Below, piece after piece: positions 10,101 through 17,638 of a stretch of 64,000 nt of DNA (its first letter is position 1; each line of letters begins with the position of its first letter). The notes below the pieces were generated by a model. It was not told where the DNA came from. It did no database searches and worked only from the letters and a program-made list of their open reading frames with translations. Source of the DNA: an uncultured Caldilineaceae bacterium (GTDB lineage Bacteria; Chloroflexota; Anaerolineae; Caldilineales; Caldilineaceae); the NCBI GenBank assembly GCA_951812725.1, contig OX638330.1, positions 5,745,405 through 5,809,404 of the forward strand, written 5' to 3'. A program made the translations under genes and the position numbers.

Positions 10101-11212
10101 TTGATGGGTCTGAAGTAACGCCGGGTCAGTCTGTATCCGAAGATGTTTCACACGAATTGGTTGGGCACATCGATATCCGTGATGTCAAGACAGCGTTGGA
10201 CGGGGAGATCTTGACCGCCACATTTCAACTCAGGGATGTTCCGGAGACGTTTACGTTTGACAGAACGGGCGTGCCGGCGCATGCGTTGGAGTACAGTTGG
10301 GAGGTGTCGATAGATGTAGACAACGACCCGGAAACAGGCGCCGACGGGTTTGACTACATGCTGTCGGCCGGCTATTTCGTGCATCCCCTTTCCAGAGACA
10401 GCAATACGGTGGCACAGCTAACGCAACCGGGCTTCGTCGAGGTCAGCATTTGGGGGCTGGACCGGGAGGGGAACCGGGTGCTGGCAGAGGGCAGCATCGA
10501 GGTGTCTACTGAGGAAAACACGATAACGCTTTCGGGAGAGATCCCTGGGATCACGGCAGAATCACCACTCCGGTTCGAGGCGTATGACTACTTTGACGGT
10601 TCGGTAGAGATGAGCAGCTACGGTCCGTCGATCACGGGCTTAGCCGCCGACTCGTGTCAATCTGACAGTGCGGTAATCAGGCCGGGCCAGCGTGTCGTCG
10701 ATGCGGTCTCGGAGACGTTGCCTGCATACATGGACATTACCGAGATCAGCACAGCTCTGACAGACGACGGGAGGCTTGTCGTCGTATTTCATCTCAGGGA
10801 TGTTCCGGAGACGCTGGAATTTAACAGGAAGAATGTTCCGAAAGATGCGTTAGAGTACAGGTGGGGTGTGTCAGTAGACGTGGTCGACGACCGGGGGACG
10901 GGTTTGCAAGGGGCTGATTACTCCTTGTCCGCCAGTCATTTCGCATTCTCCCCGTCCAGTGACGAGGGTGTTCACCAGTCTCTCGGTGAAGCTGTGCAGG
11001 CCAATTCCTGGCAGACTAATGCAGACGGCGGCGGCACTTATCTCAGCGGCATCGGTTTGGAGGTGTCGCCTGAGGAAGACACGATTACCCTCATCGGAGA
11101 CGTTCCCGGCATTACGTCAGAGTCGCGGCTTGTCTTCGAGACCTATGATCATTTGAATGGTTCGGAGCAGGTTGCCTGCCAGGTCTTGTCCAGATCGGGT
11201 GACACCGAGTAG
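7133..11212 (+). CDS. Seven-module secreted protein of the DVDND repeat family
   Basis: About 1359 residues from ATG 7133 (GGGAGAA upstream; earlier in-frame codons lie in the shared leader). Type I signal peptide MKIKNLARFLLVVFLLATG..VIA/HE. Seven modules can be counted by their (A/E/P/G)(H/Y)xDxxxVxTSLSGE starts, giving the order A-B-A-B'-D-E-F in my typing. A modules carry EYEWEVAIDADNDRSTGPGG and end in CH(D/T)xYxK..GPW.CDAG. B modules carry EYAWxVAIDVDxDRAxGDxG. The B' module has an insertion (~residues 605-635) rich in His, Pro and Ala before its first strand. Module E at ~10148-10616 is nearly identical in DNA to that of the eight-module gene. No enzyme motif. Predicted extracellular, possibly calcium-dependent through the DxDxDxxTG loops. 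Confidence 0.85.
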   Translation: MKIKNLARFLLVVFLLATGTTPVIAHEVSQCGSVEPIRPGDSVIDAVSDVPAAHIDITEVNSSLSGETLTVVFHLRDLPEALVFNRAGYGKGTKEYEWEVAIDADNDRSTGPGGFDYLLTAYHIALLSQKRVDTTAPIREMVEASVWETRSDGSTSTFADAVLAVSVEADTITVVGVIPGITSESRLAFEAYDVQFAGEADQIECHTSYSKSLGPWGCDAGAAVIGPGQSVTDEIEDGTAEYVDVAEVSTSLSGETLTVVFHLRNVPETLTFNRTGILENHIEYAWVVAIDVDSDRASGDSGFEYQLSAYHTVPQYEKGSNAEVPIESKAEASVWKVRPGSITAERNASLEVSAEEDTITISGYVPGISEEARLAFRTHDYFGSSDEVGCHVPQSQSTPSGQCDADDAVTPGQSIADEVADVPAAHIDITEVETSLSGETLTVVFHLRDLPESLTFNRAELPTGIKEYEWEVSIDADNDRSTGPGGFDYLLSAYHIVRQSERTNIPTASIEDVVEARIWETHADGGSSEFAHASFEVSAKADTITLVGVIPGITSESRLAFATDDAQFLDEPDEIACHDPYRKFVGPWQCDAGIAVINPGQKVLDGLEDNTHPHPDRSGDAWAAVVSAFADGLSPYMDITEVNTSLSGERLTVIFHLRDVPETLTFNRTDISENYMEYAWEVAIDVDNDRATGDGGFDTLLSAYHIVRLSEGSESMQVPIESQAKASVWKMRPGRIMSERDASLEVSAEEDMITISGYIPGITAESRLAFKTNEYSAGSDEVGCQKPPVLLTSSSQCDLDEAVTPGESVSDDVSDALAAHMDVTEISTSLSGETLTAVFHLRDVPEELTFNRTGVPENAIEYSWEVSIDVDGDQKTGFGGFEYMMSSIYFPSHGSNGRDRSAAITTDDLQTNTWHLRSAGKVFPDLAFLGLARIEVSAEEDTITLSGEIPGITAESLLAFGVYDYLGGSEEVGCLSPFGLGRPASFQSSFDGSEVTPGQSVSEDVSHELVGHIDIRDVKTALDGEILTATFQLRDVPETFTFDRTGVPAHALEYSWEVSIDVDNDPETGADGFDYMLSAGYFVHPLSRDSNTVAQLTQPGFVEVSIWGLDREGNRVLAEGSIEVSTEENTITLSGEIPGITAESPLRFEAYDYFDGSVEMSSYGPSITGLAADSCQSDSAVIRPGQRVVDAVSETLPAYMDITEISTALTDDGRLVVVFHLRDVPETLEFNRKNVPKDALEYRWGVSVDVVDDRGTGLQGADYSLSASHFAFSPSSDEGVHQSLGEAVQANSWQTNADGGGTYLSGIGLEVSPEEDTITLIGDVPGITSESRLVFETYDHLNGSEQVACQVLSRSGDTE
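10201..10616 (+). repeat. Near-identical E-module copy 1
   Basis: This stretch within the seven-module gene matches 16196-16611 in the eight-module gene with nine differences over ~416 bp counted by eye, most of them silent. Flanking modules of the same two genes are clearly more diverged. This points to recent gene conversion or unequal exchange confined to one module. Confidence 0.85.
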
Positions 11213-11555
11213 GAATGCAGTACATGGCTGCGAGAGTGTTGAAAACGGCGAAATCTACCCCGGGATGGTCAATTTTCAGCCGATCAGAACGGGATTTCCC
11301 TCACAGGAGGCTCGCAGAGCGCCGTAAACGGGCAAGAGGTACCCTCCTAGATTTTGTGTTTCGTAACGGCCTTCTGACGGCCGCCAGACGCTCTAAGCCG
11401 GCGAAGGCCGGGGAAATACTCCTCAACCGCCGGTGTCAGCTTCGTTGTGCTTGTCCAATTGCTCAGGGATTGATCAATTCTATCCGTTTGGCTCCCCCAT
11501 CGCACGTTGTGATAAATTCCACAACATGCCCTATACCATGCAGTCAGGAGACATC
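11213..11555. other. Intergenic region without a supported gene
   Basis: About 340 bases between the seven-module gene and the broken lipoprotein gene. It contains a short GC-rich hairpin (ggcc-ttctgac-ggcc, ~11370) and no protein-like frame of note. A ribosome-site-like CAGGAG lies just before ATG 11556. The promoter of the following gene must be here, but I could not choose one. Confidence 0.4.
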
Positions 11556-12182
11556 ATGCTAAAGACAGCCGCCATCACACTTTTCGCGTTGTTCTTGTCC
11601 GCCTGCGTGCCGATTCCCCAAGAACCGTCTCAAGCCGTATGCCACGAGGGTTTTGTCGTCATGCGAGCGTGACAAAGCGCATACGATCCTATCGTTAGCG
11701 ATCTGCCCGGCCACGTTGATATCGTCAACGCCGAATCCAGTCTGGAAGGCGAAACTCTTACCGCCACTTTCCACTTCAAAGATGTGCCTGAAACGATGGG
11801 GCTTAATCGGGAAGGTATGCCGTTCTCCACATTTGAATACTTCTATACCGTCAACATCAATATCGACGGTGGACCCATTTATCAGAGCAACCTGTCCGAT
11901 TACACACTCGGAGCCTACCACCAGGCAAAAAACATGGACCCTTCGTCAGCTCCATTACAAAACATTCTACACGCCGTACTGTGGAAGAACAGAGTCAACA
12001 GAGACGATATCACGATTTATTTCGAGGAGGTGCCGGGGCATGTCGGCTTGGAAGTCTCACACCAGAACGACACCTTGACGATGACTGCTCTTGTTCCGGG
12101 CATCAACCAAGACTCGACTGTTCTGTTCTTGGTCGAAGACTATCTGTCAGGCATGGATGGCGTCTCGTGTGAAGCTAACTAA
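11556..12182 (+). pseudogene. Single-module lipoprotein gene broken by an in-frame TGA
   Basis: Starts at ATG 11556 after CAGGAG with a lipoprotein signal (FALFLSAC, then VPIPQEP) and continues in one frame to TAA 12180-12182 except for TGA at 11670-11672. After the stop the frame reads QSAYDPIVSDLPGHVDI, then SLEGETLTATFHFKDVPET, which is a complete module. The intact first lipoprotein has PGQSANDPVADNIPAYVD at the aligned place, so TGA replaces the conserved Gly of PGQS (GGA to TGA, one base). Without the stop it would be a ~208-residue lipoprotein. Re-initiation at ATG 11784 would lack signal and first strands. Genes in this window use TGA as a genuine stop, so recoding is unlikely. Confidence 0.75.
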
Positions 12183-12283
12183 TCTAACCACGTCGAAACT
12201 GCGTGGCGGAGTCGCTACTTCCACCCTTTATATCCTTTCTGGCATTTTGTCAGATGTATGTCGAAAACTGAGAGGAGAAACTG

Positions 12284-12472
12284 TTGAACAAGATCCTGAT
12301 CAACTCGCTCATCGTACTGGCCTGCTTCTTTGCGCCCGCAAATGGCTACGCGGCGCCTGCATTGGACGAGGATGTTGATGGCCGAACACCGGTGGGGGGT
12401 GATGTCGCGGCTGGCTCGGATCCGTCGGTCGCTGGTGCTCCCTCGATACCAGGCGGAGAAGAGCGCTGCTGA
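12284..12472 (+). CDS. Small secreted peptide, possible
   Basis: A 62-residue frame starting with TTG 12284, preceded by a good GAGGAG site seven bases upstream. It has a credible signal peptide: Lys near the N-terminus, hydrophobic INSLIVLACFF, then APANGYAA. The mature part is short, rich in Gly, Asp, Pro and Ala, and ends in a Cys. It overlaps the 5' leader of the eight-module gene. It resembles no family I know. It may be a real small exported peptide or the decayed start of a lost paralogue; the good ribosome site and signal favour a translated frame. Confidence 0.35.
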   Translation: MNKILINSLIVLACFFAPANGYAAPALDEDVDGRTPVGGDVAAGSDPSVAGAPSIPGGEERC

Positions 12473-12611
12473 AACCACACAGCAAGTCCGCCGGATCGAC
12501 CCTGGCTGGCAGGCGTCGGTCCGACACGCATTCAATGCTGCGCGCGCTTCCCGGTTTGCGAGGCCCTTGGTGTCTGGAGCGGGACCCTTTTATCTCCCAG
12601 GAGAAGGAACA

Positions 12612-15600
12612 ATGAAGATCAAGAACCTTGCCTGCTTCCTGCTTGTCGTCTTTCTGCTGGCCACAGGGTCAACCCCTGTTCTCGCGCAAACGCCCGATCA
12701 ATGCGGTTCGGTGGAGCCGGTCAGGCCGGGTGATACCTTAACCGATGCCGTCTCGGACGCGCCGGCTGCGCACATCGACATTACCGAAGTCGAAACTTCC
12801 CTGTCCGGCGCCAGATTGACGGTTGTGTTTCATCTCAGGGACCTGCCGGAGACCTTGAGGTTCAATCGAACGGAGCATGGGGAGGGCTCGAAGGAGTATG
12901 AATGGGAGGTCGCAATCGATGCGGACAACGACCGCAGCACCGGCCCCGGCGGGTTCGATTACCTGCTGACCGCCTACCATATTGTGCGACTGTCGCACAA
13001 AGGGGCTGACGCTGACACGACCGCTCCAATAGCGGATATGGCAGAGGCCAGCGTTTGGGAACCGCACTTCGGTGGCTCTACCAGTACTTTCACGGCCGCC
13101 GACCTTGTGGTTTCTGCCGAGGCGGACACGATAACGATCTCCGGCTACATTCCCGGCATCACATCCGAATCGCGACTGACATTTTCGGCTTATGATGTCG
13201 AGTTCGCCGGCGAGGTCGATGAGATAGAGTGCCATGATCCATACAGTAAGAGTGTGGGACCTTGGGGGTGCGATTCCGGCGCGGCCCTGACGGGGCCGGG
13301 GCAAACGGTAACGGATGAGAGCGGGGGCGTTACCGATCCGTATATGGATATGACCAAGGTAGACACCTTTTTGTCCGGCGAAACTCTGACAGTTGTTTTC
13401 CATCTCAGGGACGTGCCGGAGACGGTGACGTTCAATCGCACAGGCATGTCGGAAAATTTTACGGAGTACGCATGGGTGGTGGTCATCGATACAGACAATG
13501 ACCGGGAGACAGGCTCCGGAGGTTTTGAGTACCAGATGTTGGCAAGTCACTCTGTGCCCCCATCCGAAGAGGGGAGTAACACGAAGGCGCCTATAGAGAG
13601 CAAGGTGGAGGTCGCCGTCTGGAGTTTGGAACCGGGGAGCTCCATGTCGACTGCAGACGCCACACTTGAGGTATCTTCAGAAGAGGACACGATAACGCTC
13701 TCCGGCAACATTCCCGGCATTACGACAGAATCACGGCTTGCATTCAGGACGTACGGTTATTTGGACAACTCCGATGAGGTCGGATGCTATGCATCGCAGA
13801 GTCAAAGCAGGTCCTCCAGTCAATGTGACACTGATGATGCAGTTACGCCTGGTCAGACTTTAGCCGATGACGCAGCAGATGTGCCGGCCGCACATATCGA
13901 CATAACCGAAATTGAAACTTCCCTGTCCGGCGAGAGATTGACGGTTGTGTTTCGTCTCAGGGACCTGCCGGAGACCTTGAGGTTCAATCGCACGGAGCAT
14001 GGGCAGGGCACGAAGGAGTATGAATGGGAGGTTGCGATCGACGTGGACAACGACCGCAGCACCGGACCCGGCGGATTCGATATCCTGCTGAGCGCCTATC
14101 ATATTGCGTTCATGTCACACGAAGGGGCGGACGCCAACACAACCGCTCCAATCGGGAAGATGTTGGAGGCCAGCGTGTGGGAGATAGGCTCCGACGGCTC
14201 CACCACTACCTTCGCGGACGCCGACCTTGCGGTGTCTGCCGAGGAAGAGACGATAACGATCTCCGGCTACATTCCCGGCATCACATCCGAATCGCGACTG
14301 ACATTTTCGGCTTATGATGTTCAGTTCCCCGGAGATGCCGATCAGTTAGCGTGCCATGATCCATACAGCGAGAGTGTGGGACCTTGGGGATGCAGTTCCG
14401 GCGCGGCCCTGACAAGGCCGGGGCAGACCGTAACTGACGAGATCGAGGGCGCCGCCGCTGCATATGTGGATATAACCAAGGTGAGCACCTCTCTGTCCGG
14501 CGAGACCTTGACGGTTGTTTTCCATCTCAGGGATGTGCCGGAGACGCTGACATTCAACCGTACAGGCATATCGGAAAACTATATGGAGTACGGTTGGGAG
14601 GTGTTGATCGATGTAGACAACGACCCTGAGACAGGCTATGGCGGCATTGATTACGAGTTGGCGGCCAGCCACTTTGTGCCCCCGTTCGAAAAAGGGAATA
14701 ACGCGAAGGCGTCCATAGAGAGCGAAGTGGAGGCCGGCGTCTTGAAAGCCCGTTCGGATGGTTTCATGTCCATGTTCGACGCAACCATCGAGGTGTCCCC
14801 GGAAGAGGACACGATAACGCTCTCCGGGAATATCCCTGGGATCACGGCAGAATCACAGCTTACATTCAGGGCATACGACTATTTTGGCGGTTCCGACGGG
14901 GTCGGATGTCCTGCTACGCCTGGCCTGAGCGCACCCCAGAGCACTCTCCCGACCCAGTGTACGGATGACAAACCAACAGTTGCGCCGGGGAAGACTGCAA
15001 CCGATGACGTTTCCGATGTGTCTGCCTCGTACCTGGACATTTCCAAAGTAAGTACTTCCCTTTCGGGCGAAGTCCTGACCGTCATGTTCCGCTTCAGGGA
15101 TATTCCGGAGACGCTGACATTTAACAGAACAGGCACGTCGGCAAACTCGATGGAGTACATGTGGGGAGTGTCAATCGACGCGGACAACGACCCGGAGACC
15201 GGCGACGGCGGATTTGAGTACCTTCTTTCCGCCTATCACATCGTGCGGCCTCCGCAAGAAGGGGACAACACGGAGGCGCCGATTGAGGAAGTTGCGGAGG
15301 CCAGTGTTTGGGAAAAGCGACCCGGGGGAGGCATCAGGTCTCTTAGGGGTGCCAGCCTTGACGTATCGGCAGAGACGGACACGATGATTCTACGCGGCCG
15401 GATTCCTGGAATCACGGCGGACTCGCGCCTCTCGTTCCAGACGAACGAGTATCCTGGCGATTTCGATGAGGTCGGATGTCAGAAACCGCCAGTCTTACTC
15501 ACATCCTCCAGCCAGTGCGATAGCGATGAAGCGGTTACGCCGGGGGAAAGCGTCAACGATGATGTCTCAGACGCCCTGGCCGCGCACATGGATGTAACGA

Positions 15601-17207
15601 AGATCAGCACCTCCCTTTCCGGCGAAACGCTGACGGTCGTGTTTCATTTCAGGGACGTTCCGGAGACACTGACATTCGATAGAACCGGCGTGCCCGAAAA
15701 AGTTGTCGAGTACAGTTGGGAGGTATCAATCGATGTGGACGACGACCAGGAAACAGGCTTTCAGGGGTTCGAATACATCCTGTCCTCCATATACGTTTTT
15801 CACCCCGGTTCCAGCGGCCGCGACCGAAGTGCGGCTATCACACCGGACGATCTTCAAACTAACATATGGGCTCTGAAGTCAGCGGGAGAGGCATTCCCCG
15901 ATATCGAATTTCTCAAATGGGCGCGCATGGAAGTGTCGCCTGAAGAGAATACGATAACGCTTTCAGGAGCGATTCCCGGGATCACGGCGGATTCACTGCT
16001 TGGATTCGGTGTGTATGACTATCTCGGAGGTGCGGAGGAGGTTGGCTGCCTTTCTTCATATAGTTTGGGTCGGCCCACCCCCTTTCAGAGCTCTTCGGAC
16101 GGGGCCGCAGCAGTTTCGGATCAGAATGTACTTGACGATGTATCACACGAACTGGTTGAGCACATCGATATCCGTGGTGTCACGACAATACTGGACGGGG
16201 AGACCTTGACCGCCACATTTCAACTCAGGGATGTTCCGGAGACGTTTACGTTTGACAGAACGGGGGTGCCGACGCATGCGCTGGAGTACAGTTGGGAGGT
16301 GTCGATAGACGTAGACAACGACCCGGAAACAGGCGCCGACGGGTTTGACTACATGCTGTCGGCCGGCTATTTCGTGCATCCCCTTTCCAGAGACAGCAAT
16401 ACGGTGGCACAGCTAACGCACCCGGGTTTCGTCGAGGTCAGCATTTGGGGGCTGGACCGGGAGGGGAACCGGGTGCTGGCAGAGGGCAGCATCGAGGTGT
16501 CTACTGAGGAAGACACGATAACGCTTTCGGGAGAGATCCCCGGGATCACGGCAGAATCACCACTCCGGTTCGAGGCGTATGACTACTTTGACGGTTCGGT
16601 AGAGATGAGCAACTCCGGTCCGTCGACTGCGAGCCGGGCCGCCGGCCCGTGTCTATCTGATGATGCCGCGATTACGCCGGGCCAACGGGTCATCGATGCG
16701 ATCTCTGACACACTGCCTGCACATGTAGACATGATCGAAGTCACTACCACTCTGACTGGTGAAACGCTTGCCGTCGTATTTCAGCTCAGGGATCTTCCAG
16801 AGGCGCTGGAATTCAACCGCAAAGGCATCGGCGAAAATGTGTTGGAGTACAACTGGCAGGTGTCAGTGGACGTGGATAACAATCGCGAGACAGGCGGTTC
16901 TCTAGGAGACGAGTACACGCTATCAGCCATGCATTTTGTGCCGTCTTCGTCCAGCGGCGAGACCGTTCAGTTGCCTATCAGGCAGGGTGTGCAGGCCAAC
17001 TCCTGGCAGATTGAAGCTGACGGCGCTGGCGTCTATCTCGGCAGCATAAGCATCGAGGTATCGCCTGAGGAAGACACGATAACTCTCATCGGAAATGTTC
17101 CCGGCATTACCTCACAGTCGCGGCTTTTATTCGATACCTATGATCATTTGAACGGTTCCGATCAGGTAGCCTGCCAGGCCTTGTCCGGATCGGATGACAC
17201 CGAATGA
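12612..17207 (+). CDS. Eight-module secreted protein of the DVDND repeat family
   Basis: About 1531 residues from ATG 12612 (AGGAGAAGGAAC upstream). Signal MKIKNLACFLLVVFLLATG..VLA/QT; a Cys in the signal core is not at a lipobox position. Eight modules, in my typing A-B-A-B-C-D-E-F, so relative to the five-module protein (A-C-D-E-F) it carries an added A-B-A-B start. Each module has FxLRDxPETLxF, DxDNDxxTG and TITLSGxIPGIT, and linkers hold paired Cys (such as VGCQKPPVLLTSSSQCD, which also occurs almost unchanged in the seven-module protein). It is the largest member and the last of the run; a strong terminator follows. Extracellular; ligand unknown. Confidence 0.85.
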   Translation: MKIKNLACFLLVVFLLATGSTPVLAQTPDQCGSVEPVRPGDTLTDAVSDAPAAHIDITEVETSLSGARLTVVFHLRDLPETLRFNRTEHGEGSKEYEWEVAIDADNDRSTGPGGFDYLLTAYHIVRLSHKGADADTTAPIADMAEASVWEPHFGGSTSTFTAADLVVSAEADTITISGYIPGITSESRLTFSAYDVEFAGEVDEIECHDPYSKSVGPWGCDSGAALTGPGQTVTDESGGVTDPYMDMTKVDTFLSGETLTVVFHLRDVPETVTFNRTGMSENFTEYAWVVVIDTDNDRETGSGGFEYQMLASHSVPPSEEGSNTKAPIESKVEVAVWSLEPGSSMSTADATLEVSSEEDTITLSGNIPGITTESRLAFRTYGYLDNSDEVGCYASQSQSRSSSQCDTDDAVTPGQTLADDAADVPAAHIDITEIETSLSGERLTVVFRLRDLPETLRFNRTEHGQGTKEYEWEVAIDVDNDRSTGPGGFDILLSAYHIAFMSHEGADANTTAPIGKMLEASVWEIGSDGSTTTFADADLAVSAEEETITISGYIPGITSESRLTFSAYDVQFPGDADQLACHDPYSESVGPWGCSSGAALTRPGQTVTDEIEGAAAAYVDITKVSTSLSGETLTVVFHLRDVPETLTFNRTGISENYMEYGWEVLIDVDNDPETGYGGIDYELAASHFVPPFEKGNNAKASIESEVEAGVLKARSDGFMSMFDATIEVSPEEDTITLSGNIPGITAESQLTFRAYDYFGGSDGVGCPATPGLSAPQSTLPTQCTDDKPTVAPGKTATDDVSDVSASYLDISKVSTSLSGEVLTVMFRFRDIPETLTFNRTGTSANSMEYMWGVSIDADNDPETGDGGFEYLLSAYHIVRPPQEGDNTEAPIEEVAEASVWEKRPGGGIRSLRGASLDVSAETDTMILRGRIPGITADSRLSFQTNEYPGDFDEVGCQKPPVLLTSSSQCDSDEAVTPGESVNDDVSDALAAHMDVTKISTSLSGETLTVVFHFRDVPETLTFDRTGVPEKVVEYSWEVSIDVDDDQETGFQGFEYILSSIYVFHPGSSGRDRSAAITPDDLQTNIWALKSAGEAFPDIEFLKWARMEVSPEENTITLSGAIPGITADSLLGFGVYDYLGGAEEVGCLSSYSLGRPTPFQSSSDGAAAVSDQNVLDDVSHELVEHIDIRGVTTILDGETLTATFQLRDVPETFTFDRTGVPTHALEYSWEVSIDVDNDPETGADGFDYMLSAGYFVHPLSRDSNTVAQLTHPGFVEVSIWGLDREGNRVLAEGSIEVSTEEDTITLSGEIPGITAESPLRFEAYDYFDGSVEMSNSGPSTASRAAGPCLSDDAAITPGQRVIDAISDTLPAHVDMIEVTTTLTGETLAVVFQLRDLPEALEFNRKGIGENVLEYNWQVSVDVDNNRETGGSLGDEYTLSAMHFVPSSSSGETVQLPIRQGVQANSWQIEADGAGVYLGSISIEVSPEEDTITLIGNVPGITSQSRLLFDTYDHLNGSDQVACQALSGSDDTE
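16196..16611 (+). repeat. Near-identical E-module copy 2
   Basis: Partner of 10201-10616. The two copies share even synonymous codons over most of the module, while similarity drops sharply after the shared GAGATGAGCA, where the linker begins. Confidence 0.85.
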
Positions 17208-17253
17208 CCTTGCGAAGCATAGCAACCGCAGTCTTACCTCACCTGATCACACA

Positions 17254-17283
17254 AAGGCCCCCTCAACGTGGGGGCCTTCTTAT
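17254..17283 (+). terminator. Rho-independent terminator after the module-gene run
   Basis: AAGGCCCCC-tcaacgt-GGGGGCCTT stem at 17254-17278 followed by a short T-rich run (cttctta). It lies ~45 bases after the stop of the eight-module gene and marks the right end of the modular family. Confidence 0.8.
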
Positions 17284-17560
17284 GCGCGCACATCCTTTCC
17301 TGCTTACCGATGTCTAACTGGGACTCGCAGTCTCCTCGAACTGTGGCACTCTGGCACATAAACTCCAATAAAGAAGCCGTCTTCGCGGCCCTTCGTGGCA
17401 AAAAGGGGCGTTCTTTCTACCCCTTCGTGGACAGACCCCAGTCTGGCCCTGCGTATTTCAGTTCAGACAAACGTCAACGAGCCCTTTCCCCTAACCCCCT
17501 GCAGTCCCCCCCTCGCCAGAAAGTGACCAATTTCGGGAGGAAATCCAATCCCGCAACTCG
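17284..17560. other. Intergenic region with a short dispersed-repeat copy
   Basis: No gene. Around 17380-17437 there is a degenerate copy of the 'ttcgcggcccttcgtgg-caaaaagg' repeat that forms longer arrays at 31.6, 43.7 and 63.2 kb. The rest is unremarkable, C-rich sequence leading to the promoter at 17561. Confidence 0.6.
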
Positions 17561-17589
17561 TTGACACCCGCCTCCCTTCGGCATATACT
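17561..17589 (+). promoter_or_regulatory. Sigma-70-type promoter for the ASPIC/FG-GAP gene
   Basis: TTGACA at 17561-17566, a 17-base spacer and TATACT at 17584-17589. This near-consensus pair places the transcript start near 17596, which rules out the TTG at 17561 as the protein start and supports GTG 17639. Confidence 0.7.
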
Positions 17590-17638
17590 GAACACACGTC
17601 CATACCCCTCATATGCATTGCAAATGGGAGACCGATCC

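Noticed and set aside
11215..11562. 115-codon plus-strand frame after the seven-module gene
   Set aside because: Arg/Ala-rich with no domain or ribosome site; seems to be chance open sequence.
11670..11672. TGA read as an amino acid (recoding or selenocysteine)
   Set aside because: Several intact genes in the window end with TGA, no SECIS-like structure was seen, and the paralogue has Gly here, so nonsense mutation is simpler.
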